In this document: positions 41,769 through 50,091 of the stretch, piece by piece
How positions within the stretch are numbered: the stretch's first letter is position 1
Layout: the number at the start of each line of letters is the position of its first letter
From: Spirochaetales bacterium
Lineage (GTDB): Bacteria > Spirochaetota > Leptospiria > Leptospirales > Leptonemataceae
Direction: 5' to 3'
Assembly (NCBI GenBank): GCA_015075425.1
Contig: JABTUL010000004.1
Coordinates: forward strand, 62,001-126,000
DNA length: 64,000 nucleotides
Position numbers and translations under genes: made by a program
Notes under the pieces: generated by a model
Told to the model about the DNA's origin: nothing
Databases searched by the model: none
Seen by the model: the letters and a program-made list of their open reading frames with translations, nothing else

Positions 41769-42684
41769 TTTTGAACTGGAAAGCGAGCGCGGAGCCATCA
41801 TCAAGATCAAACCGGCCCGGGCCGTCTGTATTGTGTTCCGGGCAGGGCGGCCGGAGAGTCCGGCCGGGCAGATGGAGCAATCCATTCCGGTGATTGCGCT
41901 CATCGGTAAAGAGGTCCGCCCGGAAATGAAAAGCGGGGAGTTCCTGCTGGCCCCCTGTAAACACGGGCGGGTGATTGTCGGCTATCTCCAGGGCGGAGTT
42001 CTGCGTCGTCTTTTTATTACGATCCACTCTCAAGCCGATGAATTTCCCATCTACGTAATGCACTATGAAACGGCCAGGGCCTTCCTGTCCGCCGAAGGGC
42101 AGGGCAATCCCTACCGCTACATTGTTTGCGATCCGAGCGTGCCGCGTATAGACATGATGACTCTAAAGATCAAGAATGGGGACGCCCAGATCCTGCTGAT
42201 TCAGCCAGCAGAGGAGGCACCCGCAGAGCCTCTCCAAAAGCCTGTCCGTGCCACCGATCTCATGGCCCAGTCCGGCACCGCGGAGCACGCATCCAATCCC
42301 GTCTTTATGGCCCGGGTTCATCTGCGGAATTTGCACCTCGATCGTGTGAAACAGCTCCTCTATGACTTTCGTTTGAAAGCGGAGGAAATCGAATTCATCC
42401 GAACTTTTCTAACTTTGATGATTCGCAATGTCCAGAACAAAGAGGATCTTCGCCAGGCCAGGCCGCAGCTCGAAATTCTGGATACAATGTTCAGTTTCGT
42501 GGCCAACATTCTGGCCCGAAAGTCCGCTGATGAAATCATTGGAGCCATTGCAGAGCAGGCTGTGGCCGATCTCAAGCAGCTGGTTGGTTTTTACCGCCAG
42601 CGAGCCGATTCCAAAGAGGAGGAAATCTTCTTCTGGGAGCTTGAGTATCGGCTCAATAAGAACCTCGACCAGCCAAAAAAATGA
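41743..42684 (+). CDS. conserved hypothetical protein co-translated with the activator-like gene
   Basis: 313 residues. It overlaps the end of the previous gene by 26 bases (start ATG at 41743 or 41746), so it is translationally coupled. The N-terminal half is beta-rich (ESERGAIIKIKPARAVCIVF; HGRVIVGYLQGGVLRRLFI), followed by a Pro/Ala linker (~150-175). The C-terminal half is helical and acidic-basic (LLYDFRLKAEEIEFIRTFLTLM; ADEIIGAIAEQAVADLKQL). No membrane segment. No family recognised. Its position suggests a role linked to the par/rep locus. Confidence 0.7.
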   Translation: MMLGSNKSDFELESERGAIIKIKPARAVCIVFRAGRPESPAGQMEQSIPVIALIGKEVRPEMKSGEFLLAPCKHGRVIVGYLQGGVLRRLFITIHSQADEFPIYVMHYETARAFLSAEGQGNPYRYIVCDPSVPRIDMMTLKIKNGDAQILLIQPAEEAPAEPLQKPVRATDLMAQSGTAEHASNPVFMARVHLRNLHLDRVKQLLYDFRLKAEEIEFIRTFLTLMIRNVQNKEDLRQARPQLEILDTMFSFVANILARKSADEIIGAIAEQAVADLKQLVGFYRQRADSKEEEIFFWELEYRLNKNLDQPKK

Positions 42685-43130
42685 GCAAAATCGGCTTGCC
42701 AGACCGGAATATGCCTTTTATGTGGGCAAAGTATGGGCATATCTGGCTTCACTGTGCTTGCGTTTTCAGCAATCCAGGGTGTGGTCCAGGTATTTCCGGC
42801 CACCCCGGCCCCTGTTCCCGCAGCATTGGCCAGGCAGTACCTGAACGTCGAATGCGGCCCTGCTGAGTCCTTTATTTTCTCCCGGGGGCCAGAAGAGTGC
42901 AGGGCAGGCTACCAATTCTCCCGATCCTCCGCCTCTATGGATGCGCCGGAGGGCTCCTGCCTGGCTACGGACTTTACCCGGAGGCCTGGACTGGATGTCC
43001 GGCTTCGTCTCCTCTTTTCCGACTTTCCCCTGCGGGCCATCCCCGTTCCTCCGCCCGATCCCGGCCCGGTGCCGGACCCACCTGGCAGGGGAGGGCGGGT
43101 CCTTTCTGTCGCAAGTTACATGCATACTTA
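42685..43130. other. gene-poor segment, first part
   Basis: An open frame on the plus strand (42733-43275, 180 codons) starts with a signal-peptide-like stretch, then becomes Pro/Arg/Gly-rich. It has no ribosome site, and its second half is antisense to the open frame at 43131-43556, so I do not call it a gene. Otherwise I see nothing clear. The DNA is G+C-rich, unlike the AT-rich unwinding zones of most origins. Confidence 0.4.
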
Positions 43131-43556
43131 TTACAACAAGGAAAGAGGGGTCCCTAAGGTCTGGAACTTCTGCGCCCTATCAGGAGCAGGGGTGCCAAAA
43201 GCCGAGGGGGCGCGCGCGACCGGTGCTCCGCACATCAGTGGTCCACGGCCTGACCTTGCTGCCGCCTCAACATAGCAAGCAATCGCTTGCTGCAAAGATT
43301 CTTTAAAGTCCACACAAATCGACCTGGAATTGCCCGTACCCAAAGCGCCGCTTACGAGCGGCACCACGGTTGAGCCGCGAAGCGAGACATAGGCATTCGA
43401 CTGTGGCCGGATTGACGCAGCCTGGCAGAATCCCTGGCCCGGATTATTCGTGAAAACCGTGTCGCCGCACGCGACCTTTACCGCTCCGCATGCGGACGTC
43501 TGTGCGGAATCCAGCTCCTCCGTGGCTCCGCGACAGGGCAGGGCCGCGGGACCCAC
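43131..43556 (-). CDS. doubtful Cys-rich open frame, possibly a gene remnant
   Basis: Up to 141 residues. The central part reads like a genuine exported Cys-rich domain (SACGAVKVACGDTVFTNN; GQGFCQAAS; NAYVSLRGSTVVPLVSG; SICVDFKESLQQAIACYV), with six cysteines. The ends look random, Pro/Arg-rich and without signal peptide or ribosome site. A frame change near its 5' end could join it to a longer upstream frame (43478-43693), which suggests a decayed gene. Low confidence. Confidence 0.3.
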   Translation of the reverse strand: MGPAALPCRGATEELDSAQTSACGAVKVACGDTVFTNNPGQGFCQAASIRPQSNAYVSLRGSTVVPLVSGALGTGNSRSICVDFKESLQQAIACYVEAAARSGRGPLMCGAPVARAPSAFGTPAPDRAQKFQTLGTPLSLL

Positions 43557-44289
43557 TGTGCTTGGAAAGAGCCACTGTTCTTGGAAAAAAGCTCCGGGTT
43601 TTCGTTGAACCTGTACATTGCGGATACACTTTCATGAATAATTCGGGGCAGGTACGACTCGTGAGCGAAGGGGGGCTCTGAAGTGATGCCCATTTCAGGT
43701 CAGTTAGAGGCAGCTACGGTGTGGCTTGGGTTAAGTGCCCATAATGCGTCACAAGCTTTCTTCAATTGCCGGCCCGCGGTCTGTTTTCTACGCTGCTGTT
43801 CCTTTTCTGGCACTATTGTTCGGCTACCCGGTGAAGGGAAGAGTCCCGATTTTAGTCGGGCCGGAGGAAACGGAGTAGAGGAAAGGAAGGTAGTGACGGG
43901 CCGCAGGATTCAACAGGGCAGGGTGGGGTAAACCCGCTTGACATTTGCCTACCAGATCTCTGTATCCCGGAAGCCCCGTGATCTGGCAAAAAAGCCGCCG
44001 CATCCGCCGGCCTCCTCCGGAGTCACTTTGCCAAACCGTTTCCGGGTTCCTGAACAACGTCGATTACAGGGTAGGGGCACGCCGTAGCGGGCTGCCACAC
44101 TGCGGGCAGACAGACGCCCAGAAACGGTCGTTTAACAAGACGAGCAATTTTGCGATCGACCGGGCCAGAGAGGATTCCTTTCTGGCGTTGTTCAGGTGAT
44201 GTCGGACAGCGAAAGAGAAGAACCATGGAGATCGGTATGCCATATTGTCATGCTGATGTCGGACAAGCTACACATGACAGGAGGGGCCG
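43557..44289. other. non-coding or decayed segment upstream of the zinc-ribbon gene
   Basis: No supportable gene. It contains a short hairpin CCCGA-TTTTAG-TCGGG (43845-43860) without a T-run, a purine-rich stretch (about 43830-43935), and two copies of TGATGTCGGACA (44197-44208 and 44253-44264). The two copies are 56 bases apart, the same spacing as the two par-region palindromes. No tRNA, rRNA or known ncRNA pattern was recognised. Confidence 0.4.
44197..44264 (+). repeat. direct repeat TGATGTCGGACA, 56 bp apart
   Basis: Two exact 12-base copies, at 44197-44208 and 44253-44264. The core TGTCGGACA equals the left arm and centre of the palindrome at 40436. They may be half-sites for the same protein. 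Confidence 0.5.
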
Positions 44290-44508
44290 GTGGCAGAATC
44301 AATCCGGGTTAGCGTATTGTGCCATGCCTGCGGGTATGGGATGAAGGGATCTGCGCGGTATGGACCAGGGCATTACGTTCCAGAAGGGCTGGACTTCGCT
44401 TTTACTGCGACGGGCAAAATTCAGCAGGCGGACGGAAAGAAGAGGGTCAAAGGGGAGGTTGTTATTGTATGCCCAAAATGCAGCACAAGATGCAAGTACG
44501 CCATTTAG
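44290..44508 (+). CDS. small zinc-ribbon protein
   Basis: 72 residues from a GTG preceded by AGGAGGGG, a strong ribosome site, though close. It carries LCHACGYGM near the N-terminus and VCPKCSTRCKYAI at the C-terminus, so two CxxC knuckles plus one extra Cys, a zinc-ribbon layout. The middle (GLDFAFTATGKIQQADGKKRVKGEVVIV) looks like paired beta strands, as in ribbon folds. Function unknown; RNA, DNA or protein binding are all possible. It stands alone in a gene-poor stretch 287 bases before thrS. Confidence 0.7.
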   Translation: MAESIRVSVLCHACGYGMKGSARYGPGHYVPEGLDFAFTATGKIQQADGKKRVKGEVVIVCPKCSTRCKYAI

Positions 44509-44710
44509 GCGTAGAGACGGGCGCCGCCGCAAGTGCTGCCGTAGAGGCAAGGATAAGGCCGTCAGGAAGTTGGCTATATAGCCTAAAATTGGTCACTTTA
44601 TTTTGGCGGCGTTTGCTTGTGTCCGAAAGTGCGAATGAATGGGCAGAAGGCAGGGCGATGACGAAGATGTTTTATTTTGGGCAAAATGTCGGGCCAAGGG
44701 TAGCGTTCTC

Positions 44711-44739
44711 TTGACAACAAGGAGCGATAGCCTGTTATC
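44711..44739 (+). promoter_or_regulatory. possible thrS promoter
   Basis: TTGACA (44711-44716) is followed after 17 bases by GTTATC, a poor -10. A start near 44746 would leave a leader of about 50 bases before the ATG at 44796. No T-box or attenuator is visible. Confidence 0.3.
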
Positions 44740-44795
44740 AGGTTCCCACTTTGCAGCAATCCGAGAGACTTGCCACGGGAGCGGGATTCTTATCC

Positions 44796-46610
44796 ATGGC
44801 CTTCATGGGCCGAAAAGAAAAGAAAGATGGCGATGCGATTCCTCTGAGTACCATGCGGCACAGCGCTGCCCACGTGATGGCTCAAGCTCTAACCGAGCTG
44901 TTTCCCGAAGCAGATCTGGCAATTGGTCCGGATATAGAGAATGGCTTCTATTACGATGTGAGTGTGGGCCGGCCCATTTTGCCCGAGGATCTCAGGGAAA
45001 TTGAAAATCGGATGCAGCGCATTGTCAAATCCCGGCAGAAATTTGAAAGGTTTTACCTGCCGGCAGCAGAAGCGCTTGCGTATCTGCAAAAACGCGGGCA
45101 GAAGTACAAGCTGGAGATGGCCCGGGACCTGATCGCCAGGGGGGAAACACAACTATCCTTTTACCGTAATCTGGACCGCAAGGGAGAGGCCTTTGTGGAT
45201 ATGTGTGACGGGCCGCATGTGGAGCACACCGGGCAGATCGGTCATTATAAATTAACTTCGGTGGCCGGCGCTTACTGGCGCGGGGACTCCAGCCGTGACC
45301 AGTTGCAGAGAATCTATGGCTGGTTATTCCACACCAGAGAAGAACTGACCGCGCATGAGCACATGGTGGAGGAAAGCCGCAAACGGGATCATCGCAAGCT
45401 GGGCGGTGAGCTGGAACTGTTTACGACATCGGAGACCATCGGGCCGGGCCTGATACTATGGTTGCCGCGCGGTAATGTCATTAAAGAGGAGCTGGAGCGC
45501 TGGGCCATGGATACGGAGCGCAAATGGGGCTACGACCGTGTGACAACGCCGGTGATTACCAAGGAGGATCTTTTTTTTACCAGCGAACATCTGCCGCACT
45601 ATAAAGATTCCATGTTTCCTCCCATGGTGATGGACAACCAGAACTATTATATCAAACCGATGAATTGTCCTTTCCATCATACCATCTACTCTGTGCGGCC
45701 GCGGAGCTACAGGGAATTACCGATCCGGCTGGCCGAGTACGGCACCTGTCATCGCTATGAAGATTCCGGAGCGCTTCTGGGTCTGATGCGCGTTCGGGGC
45801 TTTAGCATGAACGATGCGCATATCTATTGCACCGAAGAGCAGGCTGTGGAGGAATTTGTCAGGGTCATGGAATTGCATGAATACTACTATAAAACCTTGA
45901 ACATCGCCGAGTACCATATGGTTCTCTCGCTACGCAACCCGGCCAATGAGAAGTATCATGGCGATGAGGCTATGTGGCAGAAAGCGGAGGCTCTCACCCG
46001 GAAGGCCATGGAAGTTTCTGGCATACAGTATGAGGTAGAAGAGGACGGCGCGGCTTTTTATGGTCCTAAAGTCGACTTTCAGATCAAATCAAGCATTGGT
46101 AGACTGTTCACTGCCTCGACCTGTCAGCTGGATCTCTTTATGCCGGAAAAGTTTAACCTGACCTACATCGATTCAGACGGGCAGGAAAAGCGGCCGGTGT
46201 GTCTGCACCGTAGCCCCCTGGGAACCCATGAACGATTCATCGGATTTCTCATCGAGCACTTTGCCGGTGCCTTTCCAGCCTGGCTTGCGCCGGAGCAGGT
46301 GCGTATTCTGCCGGTCATTGATAAGTTCTCTGATTATGCCCGCGAAGTTCTTTCTGTTTTAGTCGGGCAGGGTGTGCGAGCCACGGTGGATGACAGCGGC
46401 GAGACGCTGGGCAAGCGCATCCGCAATGCAGAGAAATGGAAAATTCCCTATATGCTGGTTCTGGGAGAGAAGGAAGTCGAATCCCGAACGGTTGCCGTGC
46501 GCAATTATTTTACCGGAAAACAGGACAGCCAGGCCCTGGGGGAATGGGTTCTGGAGCTTCAGGAAGAGATCCGGGAGAAAAAAATCCAGCAACTGACCAA
46601 GAAGCACTGA
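44796..46610 (+). CDS. thrS: threonyl-tRNA synthetase lacking the TGS domain
   Basis: 604 residues from the ATG at 44796; a TTG at 44751 is an alternative. ThrRS joins threonine to tRNA-Thr. The editing domain is present (MRHSAAHVMAQAL, CDGPHVEHTGQIGHYKLTS). The catalytic domain shows KPMNCPFHHTIY (zinc Cys), GLMRVRGFSMNDAHIYC (zinc His), ASTCQLDLFMPEKFNL, and RSPLGTHERFIGFLIEHF (zinc His). The anticodon-binding domain (VRILPVIDKFSDYA to the end) is complete. The usual ~60-residue N-terminal TGS domain is absent, because only ~15 residues precede the editing domain and the upstream DNA does not encode one. Confidence 0.96.
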   Translation: MAFMGRKEKKDGDAIPLSTMRHSAAHVMAQALTELFPEADLAIGPDIENGFYYDVSVGRPILPEDLREIENRMQRIVKSRQKFERFYLPAAEALAYLQKRGQKYKLEMARDLIARGETQLSFYRNLDRKGEAFVDMCDGPHVEHTGQIGHYKLTSVAGAYWRGDSSRDQLQRIYGWLFHTREELTAHEHMVEESRKRDHRKLGGELELFTTSETIGPGLILWLPRGNVIKEELERWAMDTERKWGYDRVTTPVITKEDLFFTSEHLPHYKDSMFPPMVMDNQNYYIKPMNCPFHHTIYSVRPRSYRELPIRLAEYGTCHRYEDSGALLGLMRVRGFSMNDAHIYCTEEQAVEEFVRVMELHEYYYKTLNIAEYHMVLSLRNPANEKYHGDEAMWQKAEALTRKAMEVSGIQYEVEEDGAAFYGPKVDFQIKSSIGRLFTASTCQLDLFMPEKFNLTYIDSDGQEKRPVCLHRSPLGTHERFIGFLIEHFAGAFPAWLAPEQVRILPVIDKFSDYAREVLSVLVGQGVRATVDDSGETLGKRIRNAEKWKIPYMLVLGEKEVESRTVAVRNYFTGKQDSQALGEWVLELQEEIREKKIQQLTKKH

Positions 46611-46611
46611 G

Positions 46612-47919
46612 CTGGACTTTTTTGCTGCGGAATTTCTATTACTCCTGCCTCTTCTTTTTCTGATCTACTGGTCTTTGTCTGAGGAATTCCGGGCGCATTT
46701 TCTTTTCGTAAGCTCACTGGTTCTGTACTTCCTGATAAGCGGGAAGGGGCTCATTTTCCTCCTGGGTATAATGGGACTGGCCTACCTGGCACTTCTTTTT
46801 TCCTATCCGTGGCGCTGGCTTGCCCTTGGCCTGTTGTTTCCACTTCTCTTCTACAAATATGGTCAGGCCTGGGGGCTGGGGCAGGGGGCTCTGGCAATCC
46901 CGGCCGGGCTCAGTTTCTACACGTTTCAGAGTCTGGCTTTTAGTCTGAATTATGCGCGGAAGGAGAGGCCGGGCCTGTCTTTGTTTGCGCTCTATGTCTC
47001 GTTTTTTCCGCAACTTGTAGCTGGACCCATTCTGCCACCGCCCTATTTTGGGCGTTTGCTACAATTCTTGAAAGCGCGCTTTCGTGTCTGTCGCTTTGAC
47101 AGGGGTCTGTTGCTACTGGCACTGGGGGCGGGTAAGAAAACCCTGGGGGATGGTCTGGCGGCAATCGCCGATCCCATCTTTGGCAATCTGAGCCAGGTTT
47201 CAGCGGGAGAGATGACACTGGGCCTCATGGCTTTTTCTGCGCGTATATATCTCGATTTCAGTGGCTATAGCGATCTGGCGATCGGTCTGGGCCTCCTTTT
47301 TGGGGTGCGATTGCCGGACAATTTTCGTTTTCCTTACCACAGTAGCAGCCTTGGAGAATTCTGGCAGCGCTGGCATATTACCCTCGGAGCCTTTCTCAAG
47401 CACTTCCTTTACATACCGCTGGGCGGGAGCCGACTTTCTGCGGCCCGGGAATATTTCGCCATTTTTGTCACATTTGCCCTGGGTGGAATCTGGCATGGAG
47501 CCGGCTGGCTTTTTCTTCTCTGGGGCGTCCTTCATGCTTTCTTTCTTACTCTGGAAAGAATCGTTCAGAAAGCCGTACGCTTGCCCCGTTCATTGAGCCG
47601 TACTCTGGGAAAGATCTGGACACTGGGGATTGTCACCTTGCTCTGGCTTCCTTTCCGGATGGGACTTGAGGGACTCGGGCCCGGGGATCTGCTGATGGGA
47701 CGCACGGGCGGGATGGACTTCAGCTCAGGAGTGGGACAGGGTGCCCTGCGTTTTGTGGTTCTGGTGTGGCTCGGCATTGCCCTTGGCCCGTGGCTCTACC
47801 GGCTTTGTCTGCGACTTTTCCGGCGCGGTGGTTTGCTGCTGTACGGCCTGATTGCCTTGATTTTACTTTTTGCTCTGGCCCTGCAGGAGAATGAGCCGTT
47901 CATCTATTTTGTCTTCTAA
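46612..47919 (+). CDS. MBOAT O-acyltransferase (AlgI-like), copy 4, apparent CTG start
   Basis: 435 residues if started at the CTG at 46612, one base after the thrS stop. The first standard start (TTG at 46675) would remove the conserved first helix. From the CTG the protein reads LDFFAAEFLLLLPLLFLIYW, aligning residue for residue with NFTSFHFLGFF of copy 1. No ATG, GTG or TTG lies between an in-frame TGA at 46594 and 46675. Family blocks are IPAGLSFYTFQSLAF, FFPQLVAGPIL, FWQRWHITLGAFLKHFLYIPLGG and GGIWHGAGW (catalytic His). Shorter than the other copies. No SGNH gene follows directly; one lies at 54631. Confidence 0.85.
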   Translation: MDFFAAEFLLLLPLLFLIYWSLSEEFRAHFLFVSSLVLYFLISGKGLIFLLGIMGLAYLALLFSYPWRWLALGLLFPLLFYKYGQAWGLGQGALAIPAGLSFYTFQSLAFSLNYARKERPGLSLFALYVSFFPQLVAGPILPPPYFGRLLQFLKARFRVCRFDRGLLLLALGAGKKTLGDGLAAIADPIFGNLSQVSAGEMTLGLMAFSARIYLDFSGYSDLAIGLGLLFGVRLPDNFRFPYHSSSLGEFWQRWHITLGAFLKHFLYIPLGGSRLSAAREYFAIFVTFALGGIWHGAGWLFLLWGVLHAFFLTLERIVQKAVRLPRSLSRTLGKIWTLGIVTLLWLPFRMGLEGLGPGDLLMGRTGGMDFSSGVGQGALRFVVLVWLGIALGPWLYRLCLRLFRRGGLLLYGLIALILLFALALQENEPFIYFVF

Positions 47920-47963
47920 AAAAGGGTTGCGCTTCCTTTCTGGCGCGGCAGGGCGCAGAATCT

Positions 47964-48548
47964 ATGAGAATTGAGCGCAGCGACATCCTTTCCCAGGCCG
48001 ATTACAATTCCCTGCGTCCCGAATTTCGCGCAGAGGTTATGGCCCTGAAAGATGAAAGGCGATTCTTGCTCGGACCGTACTTTTGTTTCCTTTTTGAAAA
48101 CCGAAAAACCATTCTTTACCAGATTCAGGAACTGTTGCGTGCGGAGAGCATTACTTCGGAAGAGAAAATCCAGGAGCAGATAGAAGTTTACAACCGTTTA
48201 CTACCGGACAAGTATGAGATCCGGGCAACGCTTCTGCTGGAATTTCCCGATGAAGTGTTGCGTGTAACTCATTTACAAAAGTGGCGTGGTCTTGAAGATC
48301 ACGTGCATTTGCTCCTGGATCATGATGTGATGATCAAGGCGCAATTCGATCCAGAGCAGTTCCATCCGGAGATCCTTTCCTCCGTGCAGTATCTGAACTT
48401 CGCCCTGGCTCAGGCGGGCACGGAGGCATTCTTGCTGGCCCGGGAAATCGAACTTGTTGTTTCCCACCCGGCCTGCAATGATCGGGAAGCTCTCCCGGAC
48501 CGGATCGTTGCGGCTCTGCGCGCCGACCTCAAATCCGGCCTGCAATGA
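47964..48548 (+). CDS. DUF3501 family protein
   Basis: 194 residues. The N-terminus IERSDILSQADYNSLRPEFR, LKDERRFLLGPYFCFLFENRKTILYQIQELLRAE and EQIEVYNRLLPDKYEIRATLLLEFPDE are close to the DUF3501 pattern (ERxDLLxxxxYxxxRxxFR; FENRxTxxYQIQEMLRAE). Function is not known. In other bacteria it is often next to a rubrerythrin or iron-sulfur reductase gene, but here it stands between MBOAT copy 4 and htrA. Soluble, no signal peptide. Confidence 0.85.
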   Translation: MRIERSDILSQADYNSLRPEFRAEVMALKDERRFLLGPYFCFLFENRKTILYQIQELLRAESITSEEKIQEQIEVYNRLLPDKYEIRATLLLEFPDEVLRVTHLQKWRGLEDHVHLLLDHDVMIKAQFDPEQFHPEILSSVQYLNFALAQAGTEAFLLAREIELVVSHPACNDREALPDRIVAALRADLKSGLQ

Positions 48549-48624
48549 TACGGCCCCTGCGGCCTCCGCTATCCGTCCGCTGGAAAGGCGCTTTACAGGG
48601 GGCCTCCGGTGCAAAGCCTGTACC

Positions 48625-50091
48625 ATGCGTCAACTGGCTGTTCTTTCCTGTCTGATCTTTTTCCCGCTGGCGGCCAGCGATTTTGACATTGCCCGCACGG
48701 CCGTCGTGAAGATTGATTCGACTGCCCTTGTGCATTCCTATCAGAGTCCCTGGAAGCAACCGGTGGTTCAGCGCTCAGGTGGAACCGGTTTTGTCATTGC
48801 TGGCCAGCGTATCCTCACCAACGCACACGTAGTTTCCCAGGCGACCATACTGCGGGTGAAGCGACCGGATCACCAGCGCGACTACCTGGCAAAAGTTGAA
48901 TTCATTGCCCATGACTGTGATCTGGCCCTGCTCCGCGTTGATGAAGCGGAATTTTTCCAGGGAGCGGTGCCTCTGGCTATTGGGGAGACGCCAAAGCTGC
49001 AAACACCGGTAACGGTCATTGGTTTTCCCATTGGTGGCAATCGTGAATCCATCACCAGGGGCATCGTTTCCAGGCTGGGCATGGATGTGTACAGTCATTC
49101 GGGAGTGGATGCCCACCTGACCATCCAGGTGGATGCCGCAATCAATCCGGGCAATTCCGGCGGGCCGGCCCTTTACGATGGCAAAGTGATCGGCGTGGCC
49201 TTTCAAGTGTATTCGCGGGGAGAGAATCTGGGCTATCTCATTCCGCCGGATGTTATCGGGAAGTTTCTCACGGACATAAAAGATGGAAAGTATGATGGTT
49301 ATATTGAACTCGGCGTGGTGGATATGCCCACAGAAAATGAGACGGTGCGCCGCTACTACGGCCTTGAAGGCATGCCGCGGCCCATGAGCGGAGTCGTGGT
49401 ACGCCGGATTTTGCCCGGTAGCTCTGCGGACGGCCAATTGAAAGTGGATGATGTGATTGTTGCTTTGAACGGTCAGCCCATTTCTGAATCCGGTGATATT
49501 TTCAGCGATGGCCGCCTGGTGAACTACATCGAACTCATTGATAACGTAAGCGCCGGTACCGCCATCAGGATGACCGTGCTGCGCGCGGGGAAAAAGCTCG
49601 ATTTAGATTTCCCTGCGCGCCGCATGAGTCTCATTGATTTTCAGCGCATGAATTATGAAAATCCACCCGAATACTGGATCACTGCCGGACTAGTTTTTCA
49701 GCCGGTGGATGCGAGTCTCATGCAGGTGTACGGGCGCAAGTGGACACAGGAGGGCAGGTTGACCCAGTTGTATCGCTACGGTTACTTTCTCTCGCATCAG
49801 CTCTTTGAAGAGGTCACTCACGATGTGGCCCTGACACGGCGTCTGGGGGATGAGGCCAATCTTTATGCGGAATCCTTTGAGGGTCAGCTGGTGGCGAAAG
49901 TGGACGGGGTTGCTGTTAAAAGTTTTAAACATTTTGTCGAGCTGGTCGCCCGTTCAAAGGGGGAATTCCTGGTGCTGCATTTCAGGGACACTGTGCGACC
50001 TCTGGTTCTACCCCGGGCCACTCTTGCCAGTGCCGATGCCCGCGTGCTTGGCCGTTACGGAATTCCCCGCCAGGGCCTGGTGCGCAAATGA
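48625..50091 (+). CDS. HtrA/Deg-family serine protease with PDZ domain
   Basis: 488 residues from the ATG at 48625; the frame is open upstream without a signal peptide. A signal peptide is followed by a trypsin-like domain with the complete triad: His68 (ILTNAHVV), Asp99 (HDCDLALL) and Ser178 (INPGNSGGP). A PDZ domain follows (MSGVVVRRILPGSSADG, VDDVIVALNGQPI), then a less conserved C-terminal domain. The layout (PDZ then an extra ~190-residue part) is like the Deg9-type of plants and bacteria. It should degrade damaged or exported proteins in the periplasm. Its stop overlaps the next gene by four bases. Confidence 0.93.
   Translation: MRQLAVLSCLIFFPLAASDFDIARTAVVKIDSTALVHSYQSPWKQPVVQRSGGTGFVIAGQRILTNAHVVSQATILRVKRPDHQRDYLAKVEFIAHDCDLALLRVDEAEFFQGAVPLAIGETPKLQTPVTVIGFPIGGNRESITRGIVSRLGMDVYSHSGVDAHLTIQVDAAINPGNSGGPALYDGKVIGVAFQVYSRGENLGYLIPPDVIGKFLTDIKDGKYDGYIELGVVDMPTENETVRRYYGLEGMPRPMSGVVVRRILPGSSADGQLKVDDVIVALNGQPISESGDIFSDGRLVNYIELIDNVSAGTAIRMTVLRAGKKLDLDFPARRMSLIDFQRMNYENPPEYWITAGLVFQPVDASLMQVYGRKWTQEGRLTQLYRYGYFLSHQLFEEVTHDVALTRRLGDEANLYAESFEGQLVAKVDGVAVKSFKHFVELVARSKGEFLVLHFRDTVRPLVLPRATLASADARVLGRYGIPRQGLVRK

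Noticed and set aside
42733-43275. 180-codon plus-strand frame with a signal-like start
   Set aside because: No ribosome site, Pro/Arg-rich low-complexity sequence, and overlap with another doubtful frame. Kept only as a note in the gene-poor segment.
43820-43940. RNase P RNA-like purine-rich segment
   Set aside because: Some fragments recall the RNase P core (GGTAAACCC), but the defining GAGGAAAGTCCGGGC segment and the helices are absent.
37779-44750. DnaA boxes or iterons marking an origin
   Set aside because: No cluster of TTATCCACA-like sites or tandem iterons was found by eye; the origin call rests on par/rep genes, strand switch and skew only.
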